A model generated the notes under the pieces. That model searched no databases and was not told the origin of the DNA. It was given only the letters and a program-made list of their open reading frames with translations. 64,000 bases of DNA from DB1 sp049323655 (GTDB lineage: Bacteria > Desulfobacterota > Desulfobulbia > Desulfobulbales > SURF-16): NCBI GenBank assembly GCA_049323655.1, contig JBMONO010000018.1, forward strand, positions 31,111 through 95,110, read 5' to 3'. Shown piece by piece: positions 8,801 through 16,356 of this stretch. The position numbers and the translations under genes are program-made. Each line of letters opens with the position of its first letter. Within the stretch, counting starts at the first letter, position 1.

Positions 8801-9491
8801 CGGTGCGCCGAAGGCGGTCGGCGGCGAGAGGCCGGCATTGCCCGACGCGCTGCCGGGGCTTGATGTGGCGGGCGCCCTGCGCCGATTGGCGGGCAATCGG
8901 CGGCTTTATGTCGAGCTGCTCAACGATCTGGCGGCGGATTATGGCGATGCGCCGTTCCGGTTGCAGGTTTTTTTCGCCCGAAAGGAGTTTTCCGAGGCCC
9001 TGCTCCTTGCCCACACCGTCAAGGGCATGGCCGGCAATCTCGGGGCAAGGCGGCTGGCAGAGGCGGCTCTGGTGCTGGAAAAGGCGGCGGAGGAGAGGCG
9101 CACCGATGTCAATGACGACTTCGCCGCTCTGGCTGCGGCCCTGACCGAGGTGCTCAGCGCCATTCCGCTCCTCGGCGGCACAATCCCGTTGAACAGCCCG
9201 CCGGCGGTTTTTTGGGAAATCGGCAATCCGGCGACCCTGCAGGGGTGTGTTGAGGAACTCGGTCGCCTCATCCGGGACAACAACATCGCCGCCCATGATT
9301 GCCTGCGCGTCCTGCGTCGTCAGTTGGCCGCCGCCGGTACGGAGAAACTGTTGGACGAGCTTGGTCGCCAGCTCGACCGCTTTGACTTCCAGCAGGCCGG
9401 CACGACCCTGGCGCACCTTGCCGAACAGCTTGCTGGTGAGGCGACAACGGGCACGGCTCTGCCTGGTCGGCAGGGGGGAACGGTGGTTTAG
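5853..9491 (+). CDS. 7TM-DISM hybrid sensor histidine kinase with two receiver domains and Hpt
   Basis: This 1212-residue phosphorelay protein has an N-terminal signal or anchor, a periplasmic 7TMR-DISMED2-type jelly-roll domain to about residue 190, and seven membrane segments (about 205-410). A coiled coil leads to HisKA with phosphoacceptor H474 (NMSHEIRTP), then a HATPase_c domain with N box (NLISNAVKF) and G boxes. Receiver 1 has D767, receiver 2 has D911, and a C-terminal Hpt domain carries H1054 (AHTVKGMAG). The 7TM-DISM input usually senses carbohydrate-like ligands. The intact relay predicts transfer to a separate response regulator, none of which lies next to it. Its 3' end overlaps the convergent aldolase gene by four bases. 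Confidence 0.93.
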   Translation: MKRLFRKRLSDRAAGWIVRRAIVAVFLLTSMLGLCCRVCLAAAPPVLFAADTNIVELGLHLDYLFDTTRQLTVEEVAAEPVTAFFLPSRDHTPGFGFTDAICWLRFTVVNRGPETVRTFVEIGYPLLDHIALYTPSAAGFTVMEAGDSLPFAQRAIQFRNFVFPIDLQAGEEKTLFLRCETTSSMNFPLTLLSTVALAERISTEQTLLGLYYGILGTMLFFSLLFYLILKDITYLYYLLFIGGYMLFQLSINGLAFQYLWPKSIWWANNNIPFFIFFSFLFATLFTRKALDTAKLVPRLDKLLLVIVAVAAAGLFVSPFIDYSLSIRASSSFCLSVLVLIYAAIFCAIKGHRPAIFYSVAWIAFLVGVGVYALKSFGLLPNNFFTAYGLQIGSAWEVVILFMGLADRFHLMAEEKKQIQEEYARKLKLQVDERTADLLQVNRHLAQEAMERRLAEEKAESANRAKSAFLANMSHEIRTPMNAIIGMSGLALKQEMPVKVRNYLEVIRDAGQSLLGIINEILDFSKIEAGKLHLEKTAFSLTALLDELVDMFGHRVGEKQGLELIVILEEEIPCQLIGDPLRLRQVLVNLISNAVKFTESGEIVVAVRCSARMEEAIRLCFTVRDSGIGINPAVIDTLFESFVQADTSTTRKHGGTGLGLTISRRLVTMMGGEITVASEPGRGSTFAFTLDFPLQSDRPEPRYLLPPERAGLSVLVVDDNSLARETMARLLTGFGCRVSSASSGEEALANLVAEAGAERAGWDLLITDLRMGGMDGVTLAGNIHAIPELAGLPVILVASLRHEAELARSATAAVEVVLNKPIKRSCLYQAILKLSGEKSRQTARTDLADGAVGDARPVFTGRTVLLVEDNPINRKVAGEMLDHAGISYRVATNGREALEEARQGGLDAVLMDVQMPVMDGFEATAAIRADARCRHLPIIAMTAHAMAGYRERCVAAGMNDYLAKPLEEQDLFAVLDRWLGPGRLGAPKAVGGERPALPDALPGLDVAGALRRLAGNRRLYVELLNDLAADYGDAPFRLQVFFARKEFSEALLLAHTVKGMAGNLGARRLAEAALVLEKAAEERRTDVNDDFAALAAALTEVLSAIPLLGGTIPLNSPPAVFWEIGNPATLQGCVEELGRLIRDNNIAAHDCLRVLRRQLAAAGTEKLLDELGRQLDRFDFQQAGTTLAHLAEQLAGEATTGTALPGRQGGTVV

Positions 9492-10663
9492 AGGCAGCAG
9501 CCCACCCGCTGCAGGCGGGCGAGGTATTCGGAGCGACACATGTTTTCGATGGCAAGCAGTCGGGAGAATGCCTCATTAAAATCGGTGCGGCCGACGGTGA
9601 AGAGGCCGTGGCCCCAGACGATGACGCCGGGCCGGTCCACCATGGCCGGCGGCAGGGTGTGGCAGAGGCCGGTGGGGCCGGTGCCGACCTCGCCGGGCAC
9701 CACCGGGATGCCGTTGATGGCGTGCGGCCGCGGGCAGCGGATGTGACAGAAACCCCGATCAGGGCAGTCGGGCGTATCACAGTCCATGGAGAGGATGACG
9801 GCGAAACGCGGGTGACCGTGGAGAATGGCCCGGTTGTCGGTGCGCAGGTAGATCTCGTTGTGGGCGGACAGTTCGCTGGATGCGGTGATGCCGGCACAGG
9901 AGGAGTCGTCGAGCGGGCAGGGATCGATGCAGCCGGCCAGCGCGTCGAGGGAACTGCCGGTCTGACTGATGTAGACCGTGTCGTCCAGCCGGTAGGATAT
10001 GTTGCCGAAATGGGAGTCCACCAGTTCATAGTCGACGGTGAGGCGGCCTGCCTCGATGAGGGCGGCGTGCACCTCCTCCTCACTGGTAAAGGGGCCGGAC
10101 AGGAGGGATGGGGCGGTGAGCCGCGGCGGCGCCAGCAGGGCAAGGACCTGGCGGGCGGCGGCGAGCCGGTCCGGGCTGATGGTGCCGTTTTTGGCGGCAG
10201 CGAGCAGTTCGGTAAAAAAGAGGACAAAGGCGGCGAAACAGACGGAGCTGAAGGTGACAAAGGCCTGTTCCGGGCTGACGGTGCCGAAGGTGATGATGAC
10301 GAGTCGCTCTCCATCGGCGATGATGACCGATTTGCGCTGCCTGAGCCGGGCGAGGATGGTCTCGGTGGTAAAGGCGCGGGCAACCGGCAGGTCGTGGAGA
10401 AAGGTGCGGGTCTCGCAGTCGCGCGGGGTAAGGGCTGCGCCCGCCTGTCCGGTCAGATAACGCAGGATGGTGCGATGGGGCTCCGCCGGTTCGGCGCAGA
10501 TTAGCGAGGCGATGTTGAGACCGGCCATAACCTCTTCCAGCACCGCGATGTCGTGGTGGTCACGGTTCCAGCAGATCGTGTCGTCGAGGCCGCAGACCAG
10601 CGGTGCCCGGGCAAGTCCGGCGGCGCGCAGTCTGGCCGCGTATCTGTTTACCAGTGCTTCCAT
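9488..10663 (-). CDS. Class II aldolase/adducin-family protein with N-terminal extension
   Basis: The C-terminal half of this 391-residue protein is a class II aldolase/adducin domain: DSHFGNIS near residue 215, the metal-binding HGHPRF motif, and GHGLFTVG near the end. Typical family members are about 220 residues, so the first roughly 180 residues are an extra region, rich in Ala and Leu with several Cys, which I cannot assign. Two Cys-rich insertions (CIDPCPLDDSSC and CDTPDC) interrupt the aldolase domain. Such enzymes cleave or epimerise sugar phosphates with Zn2+. It overlaps the AOR gene start-to-stop by 16 bases, so the two are translationally coupled and probably work on one aldehyde or aldol substrate. 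Confidence 0.8.
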   Translation of the reverse strand: MEALVNRYAARLRAAGLARAPLVCGLDDTICWNRDHHDIAVLEEVMAGLNIASLICAEPAEPHRTILRYLTGQAGAALTPRDCETRTFLHDLPVARAFTTETILARLRQRKSVIIADGERLVIITFGTVSPEQAFVTFSSVCFAAFVLFFTELLAAAKNGTISPDRLAAARQVLALLAPPRLTAPSLLSGPFTSEEEVHAALIEAGRLTVDYELVDSHFGNISYRLDDTVYISQTGSSLDALAGCIDPCPLDDSSCAGITASSELSAHNEIYLRTDNRAILHGHPRFAVILSMDCDTPDCPDRGFCHIRCPRPHAINGIPVVPGEVGTGPTGLCHTLPPAMVDRPGVIVWGHGLFTVGRTDFNEAFSRLLAIENMCRSEYLARLQRVGCCL

Positions 10664-12432
10664 TGCAGCCCCAGTTGCCGGGTTTTTTCCTCGGTCGGCA
10701 GACCATGGTCGTCGAGGCCGCGGATGCGGTAGTAGCGGGCCCGGGCCGCGAGAAACTCCTCGCGATCAAGGGGGCGGATCTCCATGGCGTTGCCGCTGCT
10801 GCCCCCTTCCCGGAAAAAACGGGCGGGCAAATCGTCGTTCGCCGCGGTGAAGCCATTGGCGGCGTTCATGATCCTTTCGTGATAACAGATCCTCTCGCCC
10901 GTTTCCAGCAGTTCCTGGGCGGAAACCATGACGCCGGTGGCGGCGGTGAATGCCCGGGCATATTCTTCGAGACCGGCGGCGAAAAAGATAAACTTGCAGG
11001 CAATGAGCGAATCGATTACCGCGTTTTGGTCCTCGGCGATCTTGATGATGCGCGCCTTGCCGCTGAAGGTGAAGCGGTCGGTGGCCACCGGTTTGCGCAG
11101 GATCTCGTGGCTGACCGGATAGGCGCGGAGATGGCAGCCGCCCCGGCTGGAAAGGGCGTAGGCGAGCGACATCCCGCAGGCGCCGCGCGGATCGTAGGCC
11201 GGCAGTTCCAGTCCCTTGACGCTCATCGACATTTCCCTCTGGCCCCGGCTTGCGGCATAGCGGGCCGAGCCCTGGCCCAGGGTCCGGCCCCGTTCCGTAG
11301 TGGCGCCGCCGATCTCGCCCAGCAGATCGAGCAGCTCGGCGGAGAGATCGGGCCGATTCTCGATCTCCCGGTAGCAGGCAAGGGTGGCGGCGGCGGAGAT
11401 GGTGTCCATCCCGAAGTCGTTGCACAGCTGATTTGCCTGCATGACGAGATGCATGTCCGTGTTGCCGATCAGGGCGGAGAAGTGGGACATGGTCTCGAAT
11501 TCCGGCATGGAACGGCCGGCCATGGTGCCCCGGCGGGCGATCTTCTTGCAACGGATCTGGCAGCCCATGCAGCCATGTTTGGCGGGCTCAAAGGCTGTCT
11601 TGTAAGCATGGGCGTTGAGTTCACCGGCCCTGGAAAAATGGGTTTTGCGGAAGTTGTCGGTGGGCATCATCCGCCGGGAATCCATCAGGTCGTAAAGCGA
11701 GCCAGTACCGAAGCAGGAAAAGCCGTGCCGGCCGGTGAGGATGGGTGAGGCAGCGGTGAGCCGCAGAATCTCCTCGCGGGCGGCGAGCAGCTCCTCTTTG
11801 TCGTGGATGGCGACGCGGCCGCTGCCCTGCACGAGCAGGTATTTGATCTGTTTGACGGCAAAGCAGCAGCCGATGCCGGTGCGGCCGGCGGCATGGTGCC
11901 GGTCGACGATGAGCGAGGCAAAAGCAACGCCGTTTTCCGCCGCCGGCCCGATGACGGCGAGCGACCCGTCCGGCCGGGCAAGACGGGCGAATGCCTCGTT
12001 CGTGCTTTTGCCCCACAGGGCGGAGGCGTCGGTGATCTCGACCCTGTCGTCGGTGATCGCAATGCCGCAGGGCCTGTTGGCCCGGCCGGTGATGACGATG
12101 CCGTCCCAGCCGGCCCGTTTCAGGGCAAAGCCGAGTCGGCCGCCCACCGAGCTGTCGGCCACCGCGCCGGTCAGCGGCGAGCGGGACATGACGGTGCAGC
12201 GACCGGAGGTGGGCGCCGCGGTACCGGTGAGCGGGCCGGCGCAGATGACAAGCGGCATGCCCGGATCGTCCCAGGGCAGGGTGACATGGGGGCGAAGAAA
12301 GAAGCCGGCCAGTCCCTTGCCGCCGATGAAGGTGTGGTACACCTCGTCGCCGGGCCGGAGAACATTGAAGGTTTCCTGGTCGAGGTCGATGCGCAGAATG
12401 GTGCCGGTCCAGCCGGTGCGGTCGCTGGTCAT
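10648..12432 (-). CDS. Aldehyde:ferredoxin oxidoreductase (tungsten/molybdenum AOR family)
   Basis: This 594-residue protein is the usual AOR length. The N-terminal domain (to about residue 205) binds the bis-pterin cofactor and includes GGKGLAG, GPLTGT and the GRCTVMSRSPLTG stretch. The C-terminal domains carry Cys residues for the 4Fe-4S cluster (HGCMGCQIRCKK near 305, and a late C within SLIACKF). AORs oxidise aldehydes to acids in the cytoplasm and reduce ferredoxin. The coupled class II aldolase immediately downstream suggests that the aldehyde comes from, or goes to, an aldol reaction (inference). No pterin or tungstate transport genes are in the window. Confidence 0.92.
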   Translation of the reverse strand: MTSDRTGWTGTILRIDLDQETFNVLRPGDEVYHTFIGGKGLAGFFLRPHVTLPWDDPGMPLVICAGPLTGTAAPTSGRCTVMSRSPLTGAVADSSVGGRLGFALKRAGWDGIVITGRANRPCGIAITDDRVEITDASALWGKSTNEAFARLARPDGSLAVIGPAAENGVAFASLIVDRHHAAGRTGIGCCFAVKQIKYLLVQGSGRVAIHDKEELLAAREEILRLTAASPILTGRHGFSCFGTGSLYDLMDSRRMMPTDNFRKTHFSRAGELNAHAYKTAFEPAKHGCMGCQIRCKKIARRGTMAGRSMPEFETMSHFSALIGNTDMHLVMQANQLCNDFGMDTISAAATLACYREIENRPDLSAELLDLLGEIGGATTERGRTLGQGSARYAASRGQREMSMSVKGLELPAYDPRGACGMSLAYALSSRGGCHLRAYPVSHEILRKPVATDRFTFSGKARIIKIAEDQNAVIDSLIACKFIFFAAGLEEYARAFTAATGVMVSAQELLETGERICYHERIMNAANGFTAANDDLPARFFREGGSSGNAMEIRPLDREEFLAARARYYRIRGLDDHGLPTEEKTRQLGLQWKHW

Positions 12433-12490
12433 GCCCTTTTCATCGCTTTGCTGAGGTTGTCGATGTGGAAAGTGAAAATCTTGTCCGGCC

Positions 12491-14800
12491 TTACCCTAGC
12501 CGGTTTGCCGGAGAATTTCCATTGGAATCGTTGCCGTCCAGGGTGCGGGCAATCGCTTTGAGCAGGGTCTCGCACAGCAACGGTTTTTGCAGGAAGATGC
12601 TCTGAGGAAAGAGGTGTTGTCTTTGCCGGTCATCATCTGTAAAGCCTGACATGAAAATAATTTTCAGGTCAGGTCGGCTGCGGCAAAGCTGCTGGGCCAG
12701 CTCCAGACCGGTCTGCCCGGCCATGACCATGTCGGTAATCACCAGATCGCAGTGGCGGGAATGAAAAATGCCAAGGGCCTGCCGCGCATCTGTGGCCGTG
12801 ACAACGGTGTAGCCAAACGATGAGAGCATCGCCTGGAAGACAAGGCGGATATACTCGTCGTCGTCCACTACCAGGACGGTTTCGCTGCCGCGCCGGAGTC
12901 CCCTGGTAACAGAGGGAGCGGGCGCGGCCTCCTGTTTTTCCGTGACCGGCAGATACACACTGAAGACGGTGCGCCCCGGATGACTGTCGACCGTGATGCA
13001 GCCCTCGTGCTGCTTCACGATGCCGTACACCGTTGACAGGCCGAGGCCGGTGCCGTGACCCTTTTCCTTGGTGGTGAAAAAGGGCTCGAAGATGGAGTCG
13101 AGAATTTCCCCGGGGATGCCGATTCCGGCATCCGTCACGGCAAGCAGGACATAATCGCCGGGCATGACCTCCCCCCTGATGCACGGAGGAAAATCGGCGC
13201 CAAGGGTGCGACTTGCAACCGTGATTTGTATCTCCCCGCCAGCGGGCATGGCGTCGCGGGCATTGACCGCGAGGTTCATGATGACCTGCTCGATCTGACC
13301 TGTATCTGCACGCACGCCGGGCACCTCCTCATCGGCGTGCAGGGTAAGGATGACGTCATCGCCGAGAAGCCGGTACAGCATCTTGGCCATCTGGTGGATG
13401 ACGACGCGCAGGTTGACGACCGTAAAACTGAGCACCTGTTTCCGGCTGAAGGCGAGGAGCTGGCGGGTGAGCGTCGCGGCCTTTTCCCCGGAATCGTAGA
13501 TGATCTCCATCTTTTCCCGGATAAACGCGAGTTTTTCGGCGCTCAGGTCCCTGACGTCGAGATTGTCCAGAAGCAGCCCGCTGTAGCCCATGATGACGGT
13601 GAGGATGTTGTTGAAGTCATGGGCCACGCCGCTGGCAAGGCGACCGATGGTTTCCGTTTTCTGGGCCTGGAGAAACTGTCCTTCCAGCTGGCGCTTTTGT
13701 TCTTCCGCTTTTTTCCATTCGGAAATATCCTGAAGCGACTCAACGATGCCGACCATCTCATTGTTTTCAAAGACCGGGGTGGCGATGATGCTGGCAAATA
13801 TCGAGCGGCCGTCCGGCAGGGTGACCGGCGCCTGAATCCGAACCTGCTGCTCTCCTTTTTCGATGCGGTGCAGCAGGCAGGTTTCCCCTGTGCAGAATTC
13901 GCCGCAGAGCAGGGCGGAACAGGCAAGAGGAGCCGTTGGTCGGTTTCTTTCCTGGCGCAGCAGGTCGGTCATGGCCTTGTTGGTCCGGACGATGCGTTTT
14001 TGCCGGTCGATGAAGCGGATCGCATCGCCGGCGCTGTCAAGGATGTTTTGAATCGCATCGCGGGAAACGGTGGTTTTTTGCAACTGCTCCGTCATATGCT
14101 GGAAGGCCCGGGCCAGAATGCCGAACTCATCCCGCCGCCCGGTATCGACCACAATGGCACGCTCGCCGCGGGCGATGCGGGCGGTCGCCGCCGTCAGTTG
14201 CCGGAGCGGGGCGGAGAGCCAGGCGGCAAAAAGGTGGGCCAGGGCCAGGCCGATGGCAATAGCCACCAGCCCGACAAAGAGGATGTGCCCTTTCACATTG
14301 GCGATTTCTGTTTCCGTGCGTCTGTGGGAGTGGCTGACAAAGAGGGTGCCGAGCCACGCCTCGCCGACGATGATGGGGACGACGATGTCATCGTGCGAGC
14401 CTTTTCCCGTTGTTTTTCTGGAGTGGATCACCTCCGGGAGGGCAAAGTTGCGGCCAGCGACACTGATGGGGTCGAAGTGGCGCTTGCCGACCTCGGCGAG
14501 ATCGCTGTGCATGACCACCATCCCGGAAGGATCAAGGATCTTGATGGCATGGAGATGCTCCTTTTCCGCGTTGTGGGCGCTCTGGATGATGGTGTACAGC
14601 CGGTAGGCATCATCAAGGAGCAGCGGCTCCCTGCAGCGGGCGGCAAGGGAGGTGGCAAAGGTCAGAGATTTCTGGTGATCGAGAGAAAGAAGATGATTTT
14701 CCTCCCGGATCATGAAGAGAAAGCCGGTGGCCATCACCAGCAGGGCGGTGACCGCGGAAATGATGATACTTAACCGTGTTCGCAGGCTGTTGCCGATCAT
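12491..14800 (-). CDS. Membrane sensor histidine kinase with C-terminal receiver domain
   Basis: The 769 residues contain a first membrane helix (about 9-31), a periplasmic sensor of about 130 residues, a second helix (about 172-195) and HAMP (to about 245). A PAS domain with several Cys follows (about 255-375), then HisKA of the AHDFNN type with H394, HATPase_c, and a receiver domain with D690 (LVITDMVM). The kinase probably autophosphorylates and passes phosphate to its own receiver or a partner. It starts 36 bases after the PhnD-like binding-protein gene ends, on the same strand, so that protein is a strong candidate for its ligand-binding partner. Confidence 0.92.
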   Translation of the reverse strand: MIGNSLRTRLSIIISAVTALLVMATGFLFMIREENHLLSLDHQKSLTFATSLAARCREPLLLDDAYRLYTIIQSAHNAEKEHLHAIKILDPSGMVVMHSDLAEVGKRHFDPISVAGRNFALPEVIHSRKTTGKGSHDDIVVPIIVGEAWLGTLFVSHSHRRTETEIANVKGHILFVGLVAIAIGLALAHLFAAWLSAPLRQLTAATARIARGERAIVVDTGRRDEFGILARAFQHMTEQLQKTTVSRDAIQNILDSAGDAIRFIDRQKRIVRTNKAMTDLLRQERNRPTAPLACSALLCGEFCTGETCLLHRIEKGEQQVRIQAPVTLPDGRSIFASIIATPVFENNEMVGIVESLQDISEWKKAEEQKRQLEGQFLQAQKTETIGRLASGVAHDFNNILTVIMGYSGLLLDNLDVRDLSAEKLAFIREKMEIIYDSGEKAATLTRQLLAFSRKQVLSFTVVNLRVVIHQMAKMLYRLLGDDVILTLHADEEVPGVRADTGQIEQVIMNLAVNARDAMPAGGEIQITVASRTLGADFPPCIRGEVMPGDYVLLAVTDAGIGIPGEILDSIFEPFFTTKEKGHGTGLGLSTVYGIVKQHEGCITVDSHPGRTVFSVYLPVTEKQEAAPAPSVTRGLRRGSETVLVVDDDEYIRLVFQAMLSSFGYTVVTATDARQALGIFHSRHCDLVITDMVMAGQTGLELAQQLCRSRPDLKIIFMSGFTDDDRQRQHLFPQSIFLQKPLLCETLLKAIARTLDGNDSNGNSPANRLG

Positions 14801-14836
14801 GCGGGTATTATCCCGGAGACGGAAGAAGTTGGGCTG

Positions 14837-15736
14837 TCAGTATCCACTGGCGCGGAGCCGGTCGTATGTCGCGTCGGCAGTGCGGACAAAGCCGCTGAGC
14901 TCTGCCTTGGTAAGAATGGCGGCGTGGTCCGGGTTGTTTTTGTCCAGCAGCAGACAGCCGCCAAAGACGGCGTTGATAATGTCCGGGCTCACATGTCTGC
15001 CGGCAGCGAAAACGGCGGACGGGATCGTGTCGGTTTTGGCGATGGTGCGCAGTTCATTGATATTGAGCTTGCTGTTTTTGGCAACCTTGGCAAGGGCATG
15101 GTCGCAGATGACGCCGGCCTCAACCTTTTTGAAATAGACATTGAAGGCTATTTCCTCGCAGCAGCCGCCGGCCCCGACAAACGGTCTGAGGTTTTCCAGC
15201 ACCCCGTGTTCGGCGAACAGTTTCCGGCCCGCCACCCATTTAACCCCGGAGACCGAAGGGCCGAACTGTACCCTTTTGTCGGCAAGGTCGGCAATCCGAA
15301 GATAGGGCGAATCCTTACGGACAATGACCAGGCCGGTCACCGTATCCTTGCCGTCCTCGGTGATCGTCTTGAGCAGATGTTCCCGGTGGTAGGAGGGGCT
15401 GAGGCGGACAAAGAAAGGTGAATCCTGCAGGACGAAGTCGATCTGGCCGTTTTGCAGAGAACGTTCCAGGGAGGCCATGTCCGCGACGATGACCAGTTCC
15501 ATTTTTTTTCCGGTTGTGTCGGAGAGAAAACGGATCAGAGGCGAATAGAGTTCAAAGGAGCTCACCGCGTCGCCGCAGTGCAGTACGGCTACGGCGAGCG
15601 GTTTTGGTTTTTCCGTCCCGGCCTGCGCCGCCTGGGCGTTGAGAAGGAAAAGGCCGAGGAGAAGGACGATGAGAGGAGAGAGAATGCGACCTGCTGATTC
15701 GGCCCATTTCACCCTGGTATCGAGCCTTTCGTGCAT
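14837..15736 (-). CDS. PhnD-like periplasmic substrate-binding protein, orphan
   Basis: This 299-residue secreted protein has a signal peptide ending near AQAAQA-G (residues 15-40) and the PhnD/phosphonate-binding family layout: a first lobe with FLSDTTGKKMEL and GQIDFVLQDSPFF, and a second with VRKDSPYLRIADLADKRVQFG. The family binds phosphate, phosphite, phosphonate or other small anions for an ABC importer. No permease or ATPase gene is present; a sensor kinase follows instead. I chose the start at 15736 because it gives a normal signal peptide; an in-frame ATG at 15829 would add 31 residues. A sensing role is inferred. Confidence 0.85.
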   Translation of the reverse strand: MHERLDTRVKWAESAGRILSPLIVLLLGLFLLNAQAAQAGTEKPKPLAVAVLHCGDAVSSFELYSPLIRFLSDTTGKKMELVIVADMASLERSLQNGQIDFVLQDSPFFVRLSPSYHREHLLKTITEDGKDTVTGLVIVRKDSPYLRIADLADKRVQFGPSVSGVKWVAGRKLFAEHGVLENLRPFVGAGGCCEEIAFNVYFKKVEAGVICDHALAKVAKNSKLNINELRTIAKTDTIPSAVFAAGRHVSPDIINAVFGGCLLLDKNNPDHAAILTKAELSGFVRTADATYDRLRASGY

Positions 15737-15894
15737 TGCCGAGTCTCGTGATTGATTTTTGTGGTAAAAAGCCCGGTGCAATCGATTGGAATACTTTTCC
15801 CTGAACAGTTGCGACATTTCATGCGACATTTTTGTGTCGTCATTTCCCGGAGAGGTGCACTGATGTCACACAACAACAGTGTAGTGTTTCGCCG

Positions 15895-16251
15895 ATGAAA
15901 ATTCAAGCAAAACTGCTGGTGGACTTTCTCGGGCTGTCGCTGCCCTTTCTGGTTGCCAGCCAGGCTGTTTTTTATGTCACCGAAAGAGATGCCCTGAAGG
16001 AGAACATCCTCAATCACCACGATTCCGTGACCTCCATCCAGCAGCAGCGGATTCGGGCGATAAGTCAGCAGAATGCGGAGCGCTTGCGCCTTGTCACCAG
16101 TCGCACCCAGCTGCGCATCAGCCTGGCCCGTTTTTTCGCCATCGGTGCCCGAGAAGAGCTGGCCAGGATCACCACCAGCCTGCGCGATGCCGACAACTTA
16201 TTGGGGTCAGGTCTTGAAAGGGTGCATATTGTATTATTTGTCAAGACCTGA
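15895..16251 (+). pseudogene. Truncated duplicate of the 5' end of the next sensor kinase gene
   Basis: The 118-codon frame aligns with residues 1 to about 100 of the kinase starting at 16357, with about 60 of the first 99 positions identical by eye (for example QNAERL and LVTSRTQLRISL). Similarity stops at an ADNL-like segment where a REP-like palindrome begins, and that palindrome supplies the last dozen codons and the TGA. Both copies also share CATGCGACATTTTT upstream (15820-15833 and 16289-16302), so promoter and start were duplicated together. The remnant encodes one membrane anchor and a piece of the sensor domain; it may still be expressed but lacks all catalytic parts. Confidence 0.8.
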
Positions 16252-16255
16252 CCCC
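16203..16255. repeat. REP-like palindrome (GGGGTCAGGTCTTGA arms)
   Basis: Two perfect 15-base arms, GGGGTCAGGTCTTGA (16203-16217) and TCAAGACCTGACCCC (16241-16255), enclose a 23-base AT-rich loop. From memory, this palindrome type is common in Desulfobacterota and other genomes and is linked to RAYT (Y1-type) transposases that mobilise REP sequences. No such transposase is in this window. Its position exactly at the break of the truncated kinase copy indicates that it inserted into that gene. Confidence 0.75.
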
Positions 16256-16356
16256 TAAAGAGTTTTTTTCTTGACCGTATCTCCATTCCATGCGACATTT
16301 TTTCAATAACTTTCTTGGAGTTAATCAATGAGGCGTTGCGCTACGGTTTTTTGTTG

